Shown in pieces: positions 28,281-37,268 of a stretch of DNA of 64,000 nt. Under the pieces are notes generated by a model. That model made no database searches. It saw only the letters and a program-made list of their open reading frames with translations, and was not told the DNA's origin. The stretch comes from Kitasatospora sp. NA04385 (GTDB taxonomy: Bacteria > Actinomycetota > Actinomycetes > Streptomycetales > Streptomycetaceae), in assembly GCF_013364235.1 (NCBI RefSeq), contig NZ_CP054919.1, forward strand, positions 2,565,951-2,629,950. Reading direction: 5' to 3'. Each line of letters starts with the position of its first letter. The stretch's first letter is position 1. The translations under genes were made by a program, and so were the position numbers.

Positions 28281-29492
28281 TCAGCGGCGCCAGACCAGCA
28301 GCACCGCGCGGTCGTCGTTGACGTGCTTGGCGACGCTGTCGATCAGCCGGACCGCCGCCCCCGAGCGCCCGGCCACCGGGGTGGTGGCGACCAGCCGGTC
28401 GGCCTCGCCCATCAGCCGGTCCATGCCCTCGTCCAAGTCCCGGCCGGGGATCTCCACCATGCCGTCGGTGCACAGCATCAGCACGTCGCCGGGGCCCAAA
28501 GTACCGCGCACGCCTTCGAACTTGGCGCCGTCGTAGACACCGAGCAGCGGCCCCTCGGCCTCCTTGACCTCCCAGTGGCCGGCCCCGGCGAGGCGGTGCA
28601 TGCCGGGGAGGTGGCCGGCCGAGAGGAGCTCGTACTCGCCGGTGTCCAGGTCGAGGACCAGGTGCGCGGCGGTGGCGAAGCCCTCGGCCCAGTCCTGGCG
28701 CAGCAGGTAGCCGTTGGCGGCGGGCAGGAAGTCGTGGGCGGGCAGCGAGCCGAGGAGTCCGCCGAAGGCGCCGGAGAGCAGCAGGGCGCGGCTGCCCGCG
28801 TCCATGCCCTTGCCGGAGACGTCGGCGAGGACGACTTCGAGCACCCGGCCGCCGGGGCCGGTGCGGGCGGCGACCATGAAGTCGCCGGAGAAGGACTGGC
28901 CGCCGGCCGGGCGCAGCGCGGTGTCGGTGTGCCAGCCGTCGGGCAGCCGCGGGACGCGGCCCTGCACCCGGATCCGCTCGCGCAGGTCGAACAGCATGGT
29001 GGAGCCGCCGCGCCAGGGCACGCCGATCCGGCGGCGGAACTGGGCGACCAGCAGCCCGGCGACGCCGACCGCGCCGACCACCAGGGCGGCGCCGGGGGTG
29101 ACGCCGTGGGTGTACGCCTCGGGGCGCTCGCTGGCCACCTGCTCCCCGGTGTGCACCACGGACTCGGTGATCAGGCCGGCGGCCGCGGCGGCGTACAGCA
29201 GCACCAGGGTGCCGGGGCGCAGCAGCAGCGCGCCGGCCAGGATCGGCAGGACCAGGGCGGTGGGCGGGGCCCAGTCGGGGACGGCGACGTTGAGCAGCAC
29301 CAGCAGCGGGACGGCCAGGGCGAGCGCGGCGAACGCCCACCAGTCGGCGCCGTCGCCGCGGAAGTAGTCGACGCCGGTGCGGCGCAGCCTGCGCCGGGCC
29401 CGGTACAGCGCCGCGCGCAGCCGGGCCGTCACGGGTTCGCGGGACGGCGGGCCGCCCCGGCCCGTCGCACTGGGACGCGCGCTGCCGGCCAT
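28281..29492 (-). CDS. Membrane-anchored PP2C/SpoIIE-type serine phosphatase
   Basis: A 403-aa protein. The N-terminal third has a basic segment (TARLRAALYRARRRLRR) and about four to five membrane helices (WWAFAALALAVPLLVLLNVAV, TALVLPILAGALLLRPGTLVLLYAAAAAGLI and VVGAVGVAGLLVAQF). The C-terminal SpoIIE/PP2C domain has the metal-binding motifs SGDFMVA, LADVSGKGMDAG and LCTDGMVE, and ends VNDDRAVLLVWRR. Family members dephosphorylate anti-sigma-factor antagonists, but no such partner is in the window. ATG 29490-29492 is chosen; the upstream in-frame ATG would add 34 Arg/Cys-rich residues of poor quality. Divergent from the acetyltransferase gene. Confidence 0.92.
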   Translation of the reverse strand: MAGSARPSATGRGGPPSREPVTARLRAALYRARRRLRRTGVDYFRGDGADWWAFAALALAVPLLVLLNVAVPDWAPPTALVLPILAGALLLRPGTLVLLYAAAAAGLITESVVHTGEQVASERPEAYTHGVTPGAALVVGAVGVAGLLVAQFRRRIGVPWRGGSTMLFDLRERIRVQGRVPRLPDGWHTDTALRPAGGQSFSGDFMVAARTGPGGRVLEVVLADVSGKGMDAGSRALLLSGAFGGLLGSLPAHDFLPAANGYLLRQDWAEGFATAAHLVLDLDTGEYELLSAGHLPGMHRLAGAGHWEVKEAEGPLLGVYDGAKFEGVRGTLGPGDVLMLCTDGMVEIPGRDLDEGMDRLMGEADRLVATTPVAGRSGAAVRLIDSVAKHVNDDRAVLLVWRR

Positions 29493-29653
29493 GGGGACCG
29501 ACCTTATCCACCGCCGGTGCCCGCGTCGACGGGCCGGGTGGCACCGGGTGCAGCGGAGGTGGCACGCCCGGCGGGTTTCGGCCGCCCGGGACACGTCGGG
29601 CGCGGGGCGGTTATTCGCTCGCCGGGCCCCGATCCGGCTGGTAGGCAGGCCCC

Positions 29654-30907
29654 ATGACGATTCGACACCCCGAACTGACCGTCCGGCCGCTGCGCGACGA
29701 GGAGTGGGAGACCTGGTACCGGAACGTGGAGGTGGCCTTCGGCGGTGGCGAGGAGGCGCCGGAGGCCCGGGAGTTGTGGCGGCGGCTGATCGACGTGGAG
29801 CGCACGCTGGTGGCCTGCGCGGCCGGCCGGCCGGTGGGCGGGACGACCTCGTTCGACTTCCGGCTGGTGGTGCCGGGCGGGGCGGTGCTCCCGGCGGCGG
29901 GGGTGGCCGCGGTGGGCGTGCTGCCGACCCACCGGCGGCGGGGTGCGCTGAGCGCGCTGATGCGCCGCCAGTTGGACGACGTGCGGGCGGCCGGGGAGCC
30001 GCTGGCGGTGCTGACCGCCTCCGAGCCGGTGATCTACGGGCGGTTCGGGTACGGGCCGGCCACCCGGAAGACCGCGGTGTCGATGCTGCGCGGCAGGGTG
30101 CGGGTGCGCACCCCGGAGCGGGACGGCGAGGTGGTGCTGCGGCTGGCCGACCCGGTGGCCGAACTGCCGCGCTGCGAGGAGTTGTACGCCGCCCTGGCCG
30201 CCGCCCGGCCGGGCACGCTGCTGCGGCGGCCGGGTTGGGAGGAGGTGGCGGTGCTGGACGCGCCGGCCGACCGGGGCGGCTTCTCCCCGCTGCAGTGCGT
30301 GCTGGCCGAGGACGCGGCTAGCGGTGAACTGCTGGGCTACGCCCGGTACGCGGTGAAGTCGGAGTGGACCGACCGGGGCGCGGCCGGGGTGGTGCGGGTG
30401 CGGGTGGTGCAGGGGGCCGAGCCCTGGGTGGCGGCCCGGCTGTGGGAGTTCCTGCTGGACCTGGACCTGACCGAGCGGGTGGAGGCGCCCAACCTGCCGG
30501 TGGACGACGCGCTGCTGCACCTGGTGTCGGACGTCCGGCACCTGGTGCCGCGGATCGTGGACGGGATGTACGTGCGGCTGGTGGACCTGCCGGCCGCGCT
30601 GGCGGCGCGCGGCTACCCGGTGGGGGTGGACCTGGTGCTGGAGGTGACCGACGCGTTCTGCCCGTGGAACGCCGGGCGTTGGCGGCTGACGGCGGCGCCG
30701 GGCGGCCCGGCCTCCTGCGTGCGGACCGGGGATGCGGCCGAACTGGAGCTGGACGTCCGCGAGTTGGGCTCGGTGTACCTGGGCGGCGGTTCGCTGGCGG
30801 CGCTGGCCGCGGCGGGCCTGGTGCGGGAGCTGCGGCCGGGGGCGCTGGAGCCGGCCTCGGCGGCGTTCCGCTCGGGGCTGGAGCCCTGGCTGCCGCACGG
30901 CTTCTGA
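29654..30907 (+). CDS. Eis-like GNAT family N-acetyltransferase
   Basis: A 417-aa protein with the architecture of Eis-type enhanced intracellular survival acetyltransferases: an N-terminal GNAT domain with the acetyl-CoA loop GVLPTHRRRGALSALM, a second divergent GNAT-like domain and a C-terminal SCP2-like domain. The FGYG segment (VIYGRFGYGPATRK) carries the usual active-site tyrosine region, and the chain ends with Phe (WLPHGF), as in Eis, where the C-terminal carboxylate takes part in catalysis. Acetyl acceptors could be aminoglycosides, peptides or proteins; the sequence does not decide. The gene is monocistronic, closed by a bidirectional hairpin. Confidence 0.88.
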   Translation: MTIRHPELTVRPLRDEEWETWYRNVEVAFGGGEEAPEARELWRRLIDVERTLVACAAGRPVGGTTSFDFRLVVPGGAVLPAAGVAAVGVLPTHRRRGALSALMRRQLDDVRAAGEPLAVLTASEPVIYGRFGYGPATRKTAVSMLRGRVRVRTPERDGEVVLRLADPVAELPRCEELYAALAAARPGTLLRRPGWEEVAVLDAPADRGGFSPLQCVLAEDAASGELLGYARYAVKSEWTDRGAAGVVRVRVVQGAEPWVAARLWEFLLDLDLTERVEAPNLPVDDALLHLVSDVRHLVPRIVDGMYVRLVDLPAALAARGYPVGVDLVLEVTDAFCPWNAGRWRLTAAPGGPASCVRTGDAAELELDVRELGSVYLGGGSLAALAAAGLVRELRPGALEPASAAFRSGLEPWLPHGF

Positions 30908-30919
30908 CGGCGGCTGCGC

Positions 30920-30945
30920 GGGGGACGCCCGGGCGGGCGTCCCCC
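30920..30945. terminator. Bidirectional terminator between the acetyltransferase gene and rpiB
   Basis: A perfect 11-bp stem (GGGGGACGCCC and its complement) with loop GGGC between convergent genes. Confidence 0.85.
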
Positions 30946-30953
30946 GGCGCGGC

Positions 30954-31439
30954 TCAGCCCTGCGGGTGGTGGGCCGGGATCGGCGGGAGTTCGCCGGTGG
31001 TCTCGTACTCGGACAGCATCTCGATCCGGCGGGTGTGCCGCGGCTCGCCGCTGTAGGGGGTGTTGAGGAAGATCTCGACGAACTTGGTGGCCTCGTCGAG
31101 GGAGTGCATCCGGCCGCCGACCGAGACGACGTTGGCGTTGTTGTGCTCGCGGCCGAGGGCGGCGGTCTGCTCGCTCCAGGCGAGGGCGGCCCGGACGCCC
31201 TTGACCTTGTTGGCGGCGATCGCCTCGCCGTTGCCGGAGCCGCCGATCACCACGCCCAGTGCCTCGGGGTCGGCGGCGGTGCGCTCGGCCGCCCGGAGGC
31301 AGAACGGCGGGTAGTCGTCCTCGGCGTCGTAGATGTGCGGGCCGCAGTCGACCGGCTCGTGCCCGGCCCCCTTCAGCCACTCGACGAGGTGGTTCTTCAG
31401 TTCGTATCCGGCGTGGTCGGAGCCCAGGTAGACGCGCAT
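30954..31439 (-). CDS. rpiB: Ribose-5-phosphate isomerase B (RpiB/LacA family)
   Basis: A 161-aa enzyme interconverting ribose 5-phosphate and ribulose 5-phosphate in the pentose phosphate pathway. It begins MRVYLGSDHAGYELKNHL, the phosphate-binding SDHAG motif of RpiB. GVVIGGSGNGEAIAANKVKG is the second signature; the Ser in the GGSGNG loop replaces the Cys used as base in some homologues, as usual in actinobacterial RpiB. HNNANVVSVGGR is the third. The start is ATG 31437-31439. Downstream of bioY on the same strand with a 70-bp gap, but apparently metabolically unrelated. Confidence 0.94.
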   Translation of the reverse strand: MRVYLGSDHAGYELKNHLVEWLKGAGHEPVDCGPHIYDAEDDYPPFCLRAAERTAADPEALGVVIGGSGNGEAIAANKVKGVRAALAWSEQTAALGREHNNANVVSVGGRMHSLDEATKFVEIFLNTPYSGEPRHTRRIEMLSEYETTGELPPIPAHHPQG

Positions 31440-31510
31440 GACCACGAGTGTGACATGCCGCCGGGCCCGCTCCCCGACAGGGGCGCGGGCCCGGCGGGCG
31501 TGACCGTCCG

Positions 31511-32107
31511 TCAGCGGCGGCCGAGCAGCTTCCAGGTGAGCGGCAGGGCGCCCATCGCGAGCGCCACCTTGAGCGCGTCGCCGACCAGGTACGGGTAGAG
31601 GCCGAGGTGGGCGGCCTTCGCCAGCGGGACGTCCAGGGCGAAGGCCAGGTAGGGCACGCCGACGGCGTAGATCGCCAGGCTGCCGAGCACCATCGCGCCG
31701 GCGGTGGCCAGCGGGCTGCGGTCGGCGCCGCGGCGGGCCAGCGCGCCGGTCAGCGCGGCGGCGACCACGAAGCCGATCACGTAGCCGAGGGTGGCCAGGC
31801 CCGCGCCCGAGGTGCCCTGGGCGAACCAGGGCAGGCCGGCCGCGCCGGCGGCCAGGTAGAGGCCGAGCGCGGCGGCGCCGCGGCGGGCGCCGAGCGCGGT
31901 GCCGACCAGCAGCGCGGCGAAGGTCTGGCCGGTCACCGGCACCGGGGAGCCGGGGACGGGCACCGAGAGCTGCGCGGCCAGGCCGGTCAGCGCGGCGCCG
32001 CCGGCGACCAGGGCCAGGTCGCGGGCGCGGGCACCGAACCGGGTGGCGGCCTGCGGCAGCAGGTCGGCGAGGACGGCGGTGGACGGTGTCGGCGCGGCGA
32101 TGGCCAT
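31511..32107 (-). CDS. bioY: BioY family biotin transporter (S component)
   Basis: A 198-aa membrane protein with about six helices. The family pattern SVPVPGSPVPVTGQTFAALLVGTALGARRGAAALGLYLAAG in the N-terminal third identifies BioY, the biotin-binding S unit of ECF-type importers. No EcfA or EcfT genes lie next to it, so it is a solitary BioY that either works alone or shares a distant ECF module. The ATG start is at 32105-32107. A 10-bp palindrome GGTGATCACC lies 35 bp upstream and could be an operator, but I see no clear BioQ or BirA box. Confidence 0.92.
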   Translation of the reverse strand: MAIAAPTPSTAVLADLLPQAATRFGARARDLALVAGGAALTGLAAQLSVPVPGSPVPVTGQTFAALLVGTALGARRGAAALGLYLAAGAAGLPWFAQGTSGAGLATLGYVIGFVVAAALTGALARRGADRSPLATAGAMVLGSLAIYAVGVPYLAFALDVPLAKAAHLGLYPYLVGDALKVALAMGALPLTWKLLGRR

Positions 32108-32141
32108 GGCTGCTCCCTGGGTTTCCGTTGGCTCCGGTGCG

Positions 32142-32151
32142 GGTGATCACC
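32142..32151. promoter_or_regulatory. Short palindrome upstream of bioY
   Basis: GGTGATCACC, 35 bp before the bioY start in the divergent bioY-permease gap. It is possible operator DNA; too short to assign. Confidence 0.35.
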
Positions 32152-32394
32152 TGTGAACCTACGTGCTGTCAGGTGCTTCGCGCCGCGTCGGGCGTGACAA
32201 AAGCCGACCGTCCCGGCTTGTCGGATCCGGCCTGTGACGGGGCCCTCACCCGCACGGTGAGCGTACGGCCGACCACCTCGCGTCACGCCCGCGTCCGGAT
32301 GGCGGTACCGCTTGGGAGGTCCACATCCCATGCCGAATAGTGGACAGACCCCCTTTGAACATGACCAATCAGTCGAACAGTCTGGAACCGCCGC

Positions 32395-33789
32395 ATGACC
32401 CGCACCCCCACCCCCGAGACCGCTCCCGCCCGGGAGGCGGCCGCCGAGGACGCGGGCCTGTCCCACGGGCTCAAGCAGCGCCACCTGTCGATGATCGCGC
32501 TCGGCGGCGTGATCGGTGCCGGGCTGTTCGTCGGCTCCGGGGCCGGGATCGCCGCGGCCGGGCCGGCCGTGGTGCTGGCCTTCGCCGCCTCCGGGCTGCT
32601 GGTGATGCTGGTGATGCGGATGCTCGGCGAGATGTCCGCGGCCCGCCCCGCCTCCGGCTCCTTCTCGGTGCACGCGGACCGGGAGATCGGCCGCTGGGCC
32701 GGGTTCACCGTCGGCTGGCTGTTCTGGGTGCTGCTGTGCGTGGGCGTCGCGGTGGAGGCGATCGGCGCGGCCGGGATCGTCTCCGGCTGGCTGCCCGGCG
32801 TGCCCTCCTGGGCCTGGGTGGCGGTGTTCATGGCCTTCTTCTGCCTCACCAACCTGGCCGCCGTCCGCAACTTCGGCGAGTTCGAGTTCTGGTTCGCCGC
32901 GGTGAAGGTGCTGGCCATCGGCGCCTTCCTGGTGATCGGCGTGCTGGCGGTCTGCGGCCTGCTGCCCGGCACCCCGGCGCCGGGGCTGAGCAACCTCACC
33001 GGCCACGGCGGCTTCCTCCCGAACGGCGCGAGCGGCCTGATCACCGGCCTGCTCGCCTCGGTGTTCGCGTACGGCGGCCTGGAGACGGTCACCATCGCCG
33101 CCGCCGAGTCCGAGGACCCGCGGCGCAGCGTGGCGATCGCGGTGCGCACCGCGATGTGGCGGATCGCGCTGTTCTACGTCGGCTCGATGGCGGTGATCGT
33201 CACGCTGGTGCCGTGGGACGACCCGGAGGTGGTCAAGCCGGGCCCGTACGTCGCCGTGCTGGACGCGCTGGGCATCCCGGGCGCCGCCCAGCTGATGAAC
33301 GTGGTGGTGCTGGTCGCGCTGCTGTCCGCGATGAACGCCAACATCTACGGCTCCTCGCGGATGGCGCACTCGCTGATCGCCCGCGGCCACGGCCCGCGCC
33401 CGCTGTCCCGGATCTCGGGGGGCGTCCCGCGCCGCGCGGTGCTGGCCTCCTGCGCGTTCGGGTTCCTGGCGGTGCTGCTCTCGTACTGGTGGCCCGAGAC
33501 GGTGTTCTCCTGGCTGCTGAACATGGTCGGCGCGGCGGTGCTGGTGGTCTGGGGGTTCATCTGCGTCGCCCAGCTGCGGACCAGGCGGCACCTGTCGGCG
33601 GCCGAACTGCCCGTCCGGATGTGGGCGTTCCCGTACCTGACCTACCTGGCGCTGGCCGCGATCGTGGCGGTGCTGGTGCTGATGACGCTGGACCCGGCCA
33701 ACCGCGTCCAGCTGTACTTCACCGCCGGGCTGACGCTGGTGCTGGCGGTGTCCGGGTACCTGCGCGGCCGCCGGCCGGCCGCGTCCTGA
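32395..33789 (+). CDS. Amino-acid permease (APC family)
   Basis: A 464-aa cytoplasmic-membrane transporter with twelve predicted helices. The start of helix 1, LSMIALGGVIGAGLFVGSGAGIAAAGPA, is the substrate-binding GxGxG signature of AAT/APC permeases, and LITGLLASVFAYGGLETVTIAAAESEDPRR is the conserved helix 6-loop region. Sequence style fits GabP/AnsP-like importers of GABA, asparagine or similar amino acids; the exact substrate cannot be told. ATG 32395 is followed by a soluble Thr/Pro/Glu-rich N-terminus of about 20 residues. The gene is divergent from bioY and monocistronic, closed by a bidirectional hairpin. Confidence 0.92.
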   Translation: MTRTPTPETAPAREAAAEDAGLSHGLKQRHLSMIALGGVIGAGLFVGSGAGIAAAGPAVVLAFAASGLLVMLVMRMLGEMSAARPASGSFSVHADREIGRWAGFTVGWLFWVLLCVGVAVEAIGAAGIVSGWLPGVPSWAWVAVFMAFFCLTNLAAVRNFGEFEFWFAAVKVLAIGAFLVIGVLAVCGLLPGTPAPGLSNLTGHGGFLPNGASGLITGLLASVFAYGGLETVTIAAAESEDPRRSVAIAVRTAMWRIALFYVGSMAVIVTLVPWDDPEVVKPGPYVAVLDALGIPGAAQLMNVVVLVALLSAMNANIYGSSRMAHSLIARGHGPRPLSRISGGVPRRAVLASCAFGFLAVLLSYWWPETVFSWLLNMVGAAVLVVWGFICVAQLRTRRHLSAAELPVRMWAFPYLTYLALAAIVAVLVLMTLDPANRVQLYFTAGLTLVLAVSGYLRGRRPAAS

Positions 33790-33813
33790 CCCGCCGGGCC
33801 CCCTCCCGACGCG

Positions 33814-33850
33814 CCGGAACCCCGCGCCCCTGGCGGGTGCGGGGTTCCGG
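33814..33850. terminator. Bidirectional terminator between the permease and nitroreductase genes
   Basis: A perfect 12-bp stem (CCGGAACCCCGC and its complement) with a 13-nt loop between convergent genes. Confidence 0.85.
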
Positions 33851-33861
33851 TGCCGGGCGGG

Positions 33862-34497
33862 CTACTCGAAGGACGGGCCGGCGGTGCGGGTGCGCTTGAT
33901 CTCGTAGAAGCCGGGGGTGGAGGCCACCAGGACGGTGCCGTCCCACAGCCGGGCCGCGGCCTCGCCGCGCGGGGTGGGGGTGACGACCGGGCCGAAGAAG
34001 GCGACGCGGTCGCCGTCCGGGCCGTCGACGGCGATCACCGGGGTGCCGACGTCCTCGCCGACCAGGCCGATGCCCTCGGCGTGCGAGGCGCGCAACGCCT
34101 CGTCGTACGCGTCGGTGTCGGCGGCGTCGGCCAGTTCCTCCGGCAGGTTCGCGGCGCGCAGCGCGGCCACGAGGGTCTCCCGGTTGTTGGGCAGGCCCTG
34201 GTTGTGGAAGCGGGTGCCGAGCTCGGTGTAGAGCGGGCCGAGCACCTTGTCGCCGTGCGCCTGGGCGGCGGCGATCAGCACCCGGACCGGGCCCCAGCCG
34301 GCGGCCAGCAGCGCGCGGTAGGACTCGGGCAGGTCGTCCCGGTTCTCGTTCAGGACGGACAGGCTCATCACGTGCCAGCGGGTGTCCACCGGGCGGAGCT
34401 TCTCGACCTCCAGCATCCAGCGGGAGGTCATCCAGGCCCAGGGGCAGATCGGGTCGAACCAGAAGTCGGCGATCTTGCGGGAGTCTGCGGTCGTCAC
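33862..34497 (-). CDS. DsbA-like mycothiol-dependent nitroreductase family (Rv2466c-type) protein
   Basis: A 211-aa thioredoxin-fold oxidoreductase. The N-terminus KIADFWFDPICPWAWMTSRW places the active site at CPWA: the first Cys is present, but the second position is Ala, so it has a monothiol motif instead of the CPWC of mycobacterial Rv2466c. The helical insert and the C-terminal FGPVVTPTPRGEAAARLWDG (cis-Pro region) are typical of the family. The enzyme is expected to act with mycothiol. Start GTG 34495-34497 follows GAAGGG; upstream in-frame codons overlap the pepN leader. It is divergent from pepN with a 175-bp gap. Confidence 0.86.
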   Translation of the reverse strand: MTTADSRKIADFWFDPICPWAWMTSRWMLEVEKLRPVDTRWHVMSLSVLNENRDDLPESYRALLAAGWGPVRVLIAAAQAHGDKVLGPLYTELGTRFHNQGLPNNRETLVAALRAANLPEELADAADTDAYDEALRASHAEGIGLVGEDVGTPVIAVDGPDGDRVAFFGPVVTPTPRGEAAARLWDGTVLVASTPGFYEIKRTRTAGPSFE

Positions 34498-34672
34498 GGA
34501 CGGCGCCCTTCGGGTCGGCGGGTCGGGGGTTTCCCCCGGGATCCAACTCCGCGCCGGCCGCGATGATTCCTCCCCCAGTGCAATGGCACAGGTCCTCGCG
34601 CGTGAAAGGATGCCCCCGAAGGGGTGCCATGAACACTCCGAAACCGTGTGTTCCGTACAGAGGAGTACCGAC

Positions 34673-37258
34673 GTGCCGGGCAAGAACCTGAGCCGTGAGG
34701 AGGCCCGCGACCGGGCCGCGATCATCCGGGTGGAGAGCTACCGCGTGCACCTGGACGTCAGTGCGGCGGCCGACCCCGGCCGGCCCACCTTCCGTTCCAC
34801 CACCCGGATCTCGTTCGACTGCGCCGAGCCGGGCGCGAGCAGCTTCGCCGACCTGCTGGCCCCCGAGGTGGTCTCGGTCGAGCTGAACGGCCTCGCGCTG
34901 GACGCGGCCGAGGTGTTCGACGGCACCCGGGTCGCGCTGCCGGTGCTGGCCGCGCACAACGAGCTGACCGTGGTCGCCGAGTGCGCCTACAGCCGCACCG
35001 GCGAGGGGCTGCACCGCTTCGTCGACCCGGTGGACGGCGAGACCTACCTGTACACCCACTACGAGCCGGCCGACGCCCGCCGGGTCTTCGCGAACTTCGA
35101 ACAGCCGGACCTGAAGGCCCCGTTCGCCTTCACCGTGACCGCCCCGGCGGCCTGGGACGTGTACGCCAACGCGGTGCCCGCGGAGATCACCGACGAGGGC
35201 GCCGCCCGCACCTGGGAGTTCGCCCCGACCCGGCCGATCTCCACCTACCTGACCGCCGTGGTGGCCGGCCCGTACCACGTGGTGCGCGACCACTACGCGC
35301 GCGAACTCCCCGACGGCACGGTGCTGGAGATCCCGCTGGCCGCCACCTGCCGGCGCTCGCTCGCCCCGCACTTCGACGCCGAGGAGATCCTCACCGTCAC
35401 CAAGCAGGGCCTGGACTTCTTCCACCAGGAGTTCGACTACCCGTACCCGTTCGGCAAGTACGACCAGTGCTTCGTCCCCGAGTACAACATCGGCGCGATG
35501 GAGAACCCGGGCTGCGTGACCTTCCGCGAGGAGTTCGTCTTCCGCTCGAAGGTCACCGGGGCCGCGTACGAGTCCCGGGCCAACGTGATCCTGCACGAGA
35601 TGGCGCACATGTGGTTCGGCGACCTGGTCACCATGAAGTGGTGGGACGACCTGTGGCTGAAGGAGTCCTTCGCCGACTTCATGGGCTCCTACGCGCAGAT
35701 CGGCGCGGGCACCCGGTACCGCTCCGCCTGGATCACCTTCGCCAACCGCCGCAAGGCCTGGGCGTACCGGCAGGACCAGTTCCCCACCACCCACCCGATC
35801 ACCGCGGACATCCGCGACCTGGAGGACGCCAAGCTCAACTTCGACGGCATCACCTACGCCAAGGGCGCCTCCGTCCTCAAGCAGCTGGTCGCCTACGTCG
35901 GCCGGGACGCCTTCTTCGAGGGCGCCCGCGGCTACTTCAGGAAGCACGCCTTCGGGAACACCGTCCTCACCGACCTGCTGGACGCCCTGGAGGAGACCAG
36001 CGGCCGCGACCTGCGCACCTGGTCCGCCGCCTGGCTGCAGACCTCCGGCGTCAACACGCTGACCCCCGAGGTGGTGTGCGACGCCGAGGGCCGGATCACC
36101 GAGCTGGCGATCCGCCAGGACGGCGAGCCGCTGCGCCCGCACCGGATCGCGGTCGGCCTGTACGACCGGGCCGGGGACGGCGCGCTGCTGCGCACCGGCC
36201 GCTTCGAGCTGGACGTCGCCGGGGAGCGCACCGCGGTCGCCGAGGCGGTCGGCCGGGAGCTGCCCGCGCTGGTGCTGGTCAACGACGACGACCTGACGTA
36301 CTGCAAGGTCCGCTTCGACGAGCACTCGCTGGAGACCCTGCGCACCGGCCTCGGCGACATCGCCGACGGCGCGGAGGCCGGCGGGCCGAGCCTGGCCCGG
36401 GCGCTGGCCTGGTCCGCGGTGTGGAACCTCACCCGGGACGGTCTGATGCCCACCCGGGACTACCTCGACCTGGTGCTGCGCTTCGCCGGCCGGGAGTCCG
36501 ACATCGGCGTCCTGCAGTCGCTGCACCAGCAGGCCGGCAGCGCGCTGGCGGTGTACGCCGACCCGGCCCGGCGCGCCGAGTACGGCACCGCGCTCGCCGA
36601 GTGCGCGCTGCGCGAGCTGGCGCAGGCCGCCCCCGGCAGCGACCACCAGCTGGCCTGGGCCCGCTTCCTGGCCGACACCGCCGAGCGCGCCGACCACCTG
36701 GAACTGCTGCGCGGGCTGCTCGACGGCACCGGCCGGATCGACGGCCTGGCGGTCGACCAGGAGCTGCGCTGGAGCTTCTGGCTGGCGCTCGCCTCGCACG
36801 GGCGGGCCTCCACCGAGGAGCTGGCCGCCGAACTGGCCCGCGACAACACCGCCAGCGGCCGCCGCCAGCAGACCCAGTGCCTGGCCGCGCTGCCCACCCC
36901 GGGCGCCAAGGCCGCCGCCTGGACCTCGGTGGTCGACTCCGAGGAACTGCCCAACGCCCTGGTGGAGGCCCAGATCGCGGGCTTCAACCGGGCCGGGCAA
37001 CGGGAGCTGACCGCCGGGTACGCCGAGCCGTACTTCGAGATGCTGGAGTCGGTCTGGGCGGAGCGCTCGATCGAGATCGCGATGCGGATCGTCGGCGGCT
37101 TCTTCCCGCGCTACCAGACCTCCGCCGGGACGCTGGCGGCCACCGACGCCTGGCTGGCCGGGCACCCGGACGCCGCCCCGGCGCTGCGCCGGCTGGTGCT
37201 GGAGTGCCGGGACGACCTGGCCCGGGCGCTGCGGGCCCAGGAGTGCGACGCCCGGTGA
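34673..37258 (+). CDS. pepN: Aminopeptidase N (M1 family)
   Basis: An 861-aa cytosolic zinc aminopeptidase that removes N-terminal residues from peptides. The exopeptidase motif GAMEN is at 274-278. The zinc site HEMAH is at 308-312 with the third ligand Glu331 (18 residues later, as required). The C-terminal ERAP1-like helical domain is complete, and the length is standard for actinobacterial PepN. Start GTG 34673-34675 has AGAGGAG 7 nt upstream; the frame is open earlier without a ribosome binding site. Its stop lies only 10 bp from the end of the convergent ngcG gene, so the two transcripts must overlap or share read-through. Confidence 0.96.
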   Translation: MPGKNLSREEARDRAAIIRVESYRVHLDVSAAADPGRPTFRSTTRISFDCAEPGASSFADLLAPEVVSVELNGLALDAAEVFDGTRVALPVLAAHNELTVVAECAYSRTGEGLHRFVDPVDGETYLYTHYEPADARRVFANFEQPDLKAPFAFTVTAPAAWDVYANAVPAEITDEGAARTWEFAPTRPISTYLTAVVAGPYHVVRDHYARELPDGTVLEIPLAATCRRSLAPHFDAEEILTVTKQGLDFFHQEFDYPYPFGKYDQCFVPEYNIGAMENPGCVTFREEFVFRSKVTGAAYESRANVILHEMAHMWFGDLVTMKWWDDLWLKESFADFMGSYAQIGAGTRYRSAWITFANRRKAWAYRQDQFPTTHPITADIRDLEDAKLNFDGITYAKGASVLKQLVAYVGRDAFFEGARGYFRKHAFGNTVLTDLLDALEETSGRDLRTWSAAWLQTSGVNTLTPEVVCDAEGRITELAIRQDGEPLRPHRIAVGLYDRAGDGALLRTGRFELDVAGERTAVAEAVGRELPALVLVNDDDLTYCKVRFDEHSLETLRTGLGDIADGAEAGGPSLARALAWSAVWNLTRDGLMPTRDYLDLVLRFAGRESDIGVLQSLHQQAGSALAVYADPARRAEYGTALAECALRELAQAAPGSDHQLAWARFLADTAERADHLELLRGLLDGTGRIDGLAVDQELRWSFWLALASHGRASTEELAAELARDNTASGRRQQTQCLAALPTPGAKAAAWTSVVDSEELPNALVEAQIAGFNRAGQRELTAGYAEPYFEMLESVWAERSIEIAMRIVGGFFPRYQTSAGTLAATDAWLAGHPDAAPALRRLVLECRDDLARALRAQECDAR

Positions 37259-37268
37259 CGCGCCGCGG

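Noticed and set aside
32108-32394. Biotin-regulator (BioQ or BirA) box before bioY
   Set aside because: TGTGAACCTACGTGC only partly resembles a BioQ box. The nearby GGTGATCACC palindrome is too short to assign.
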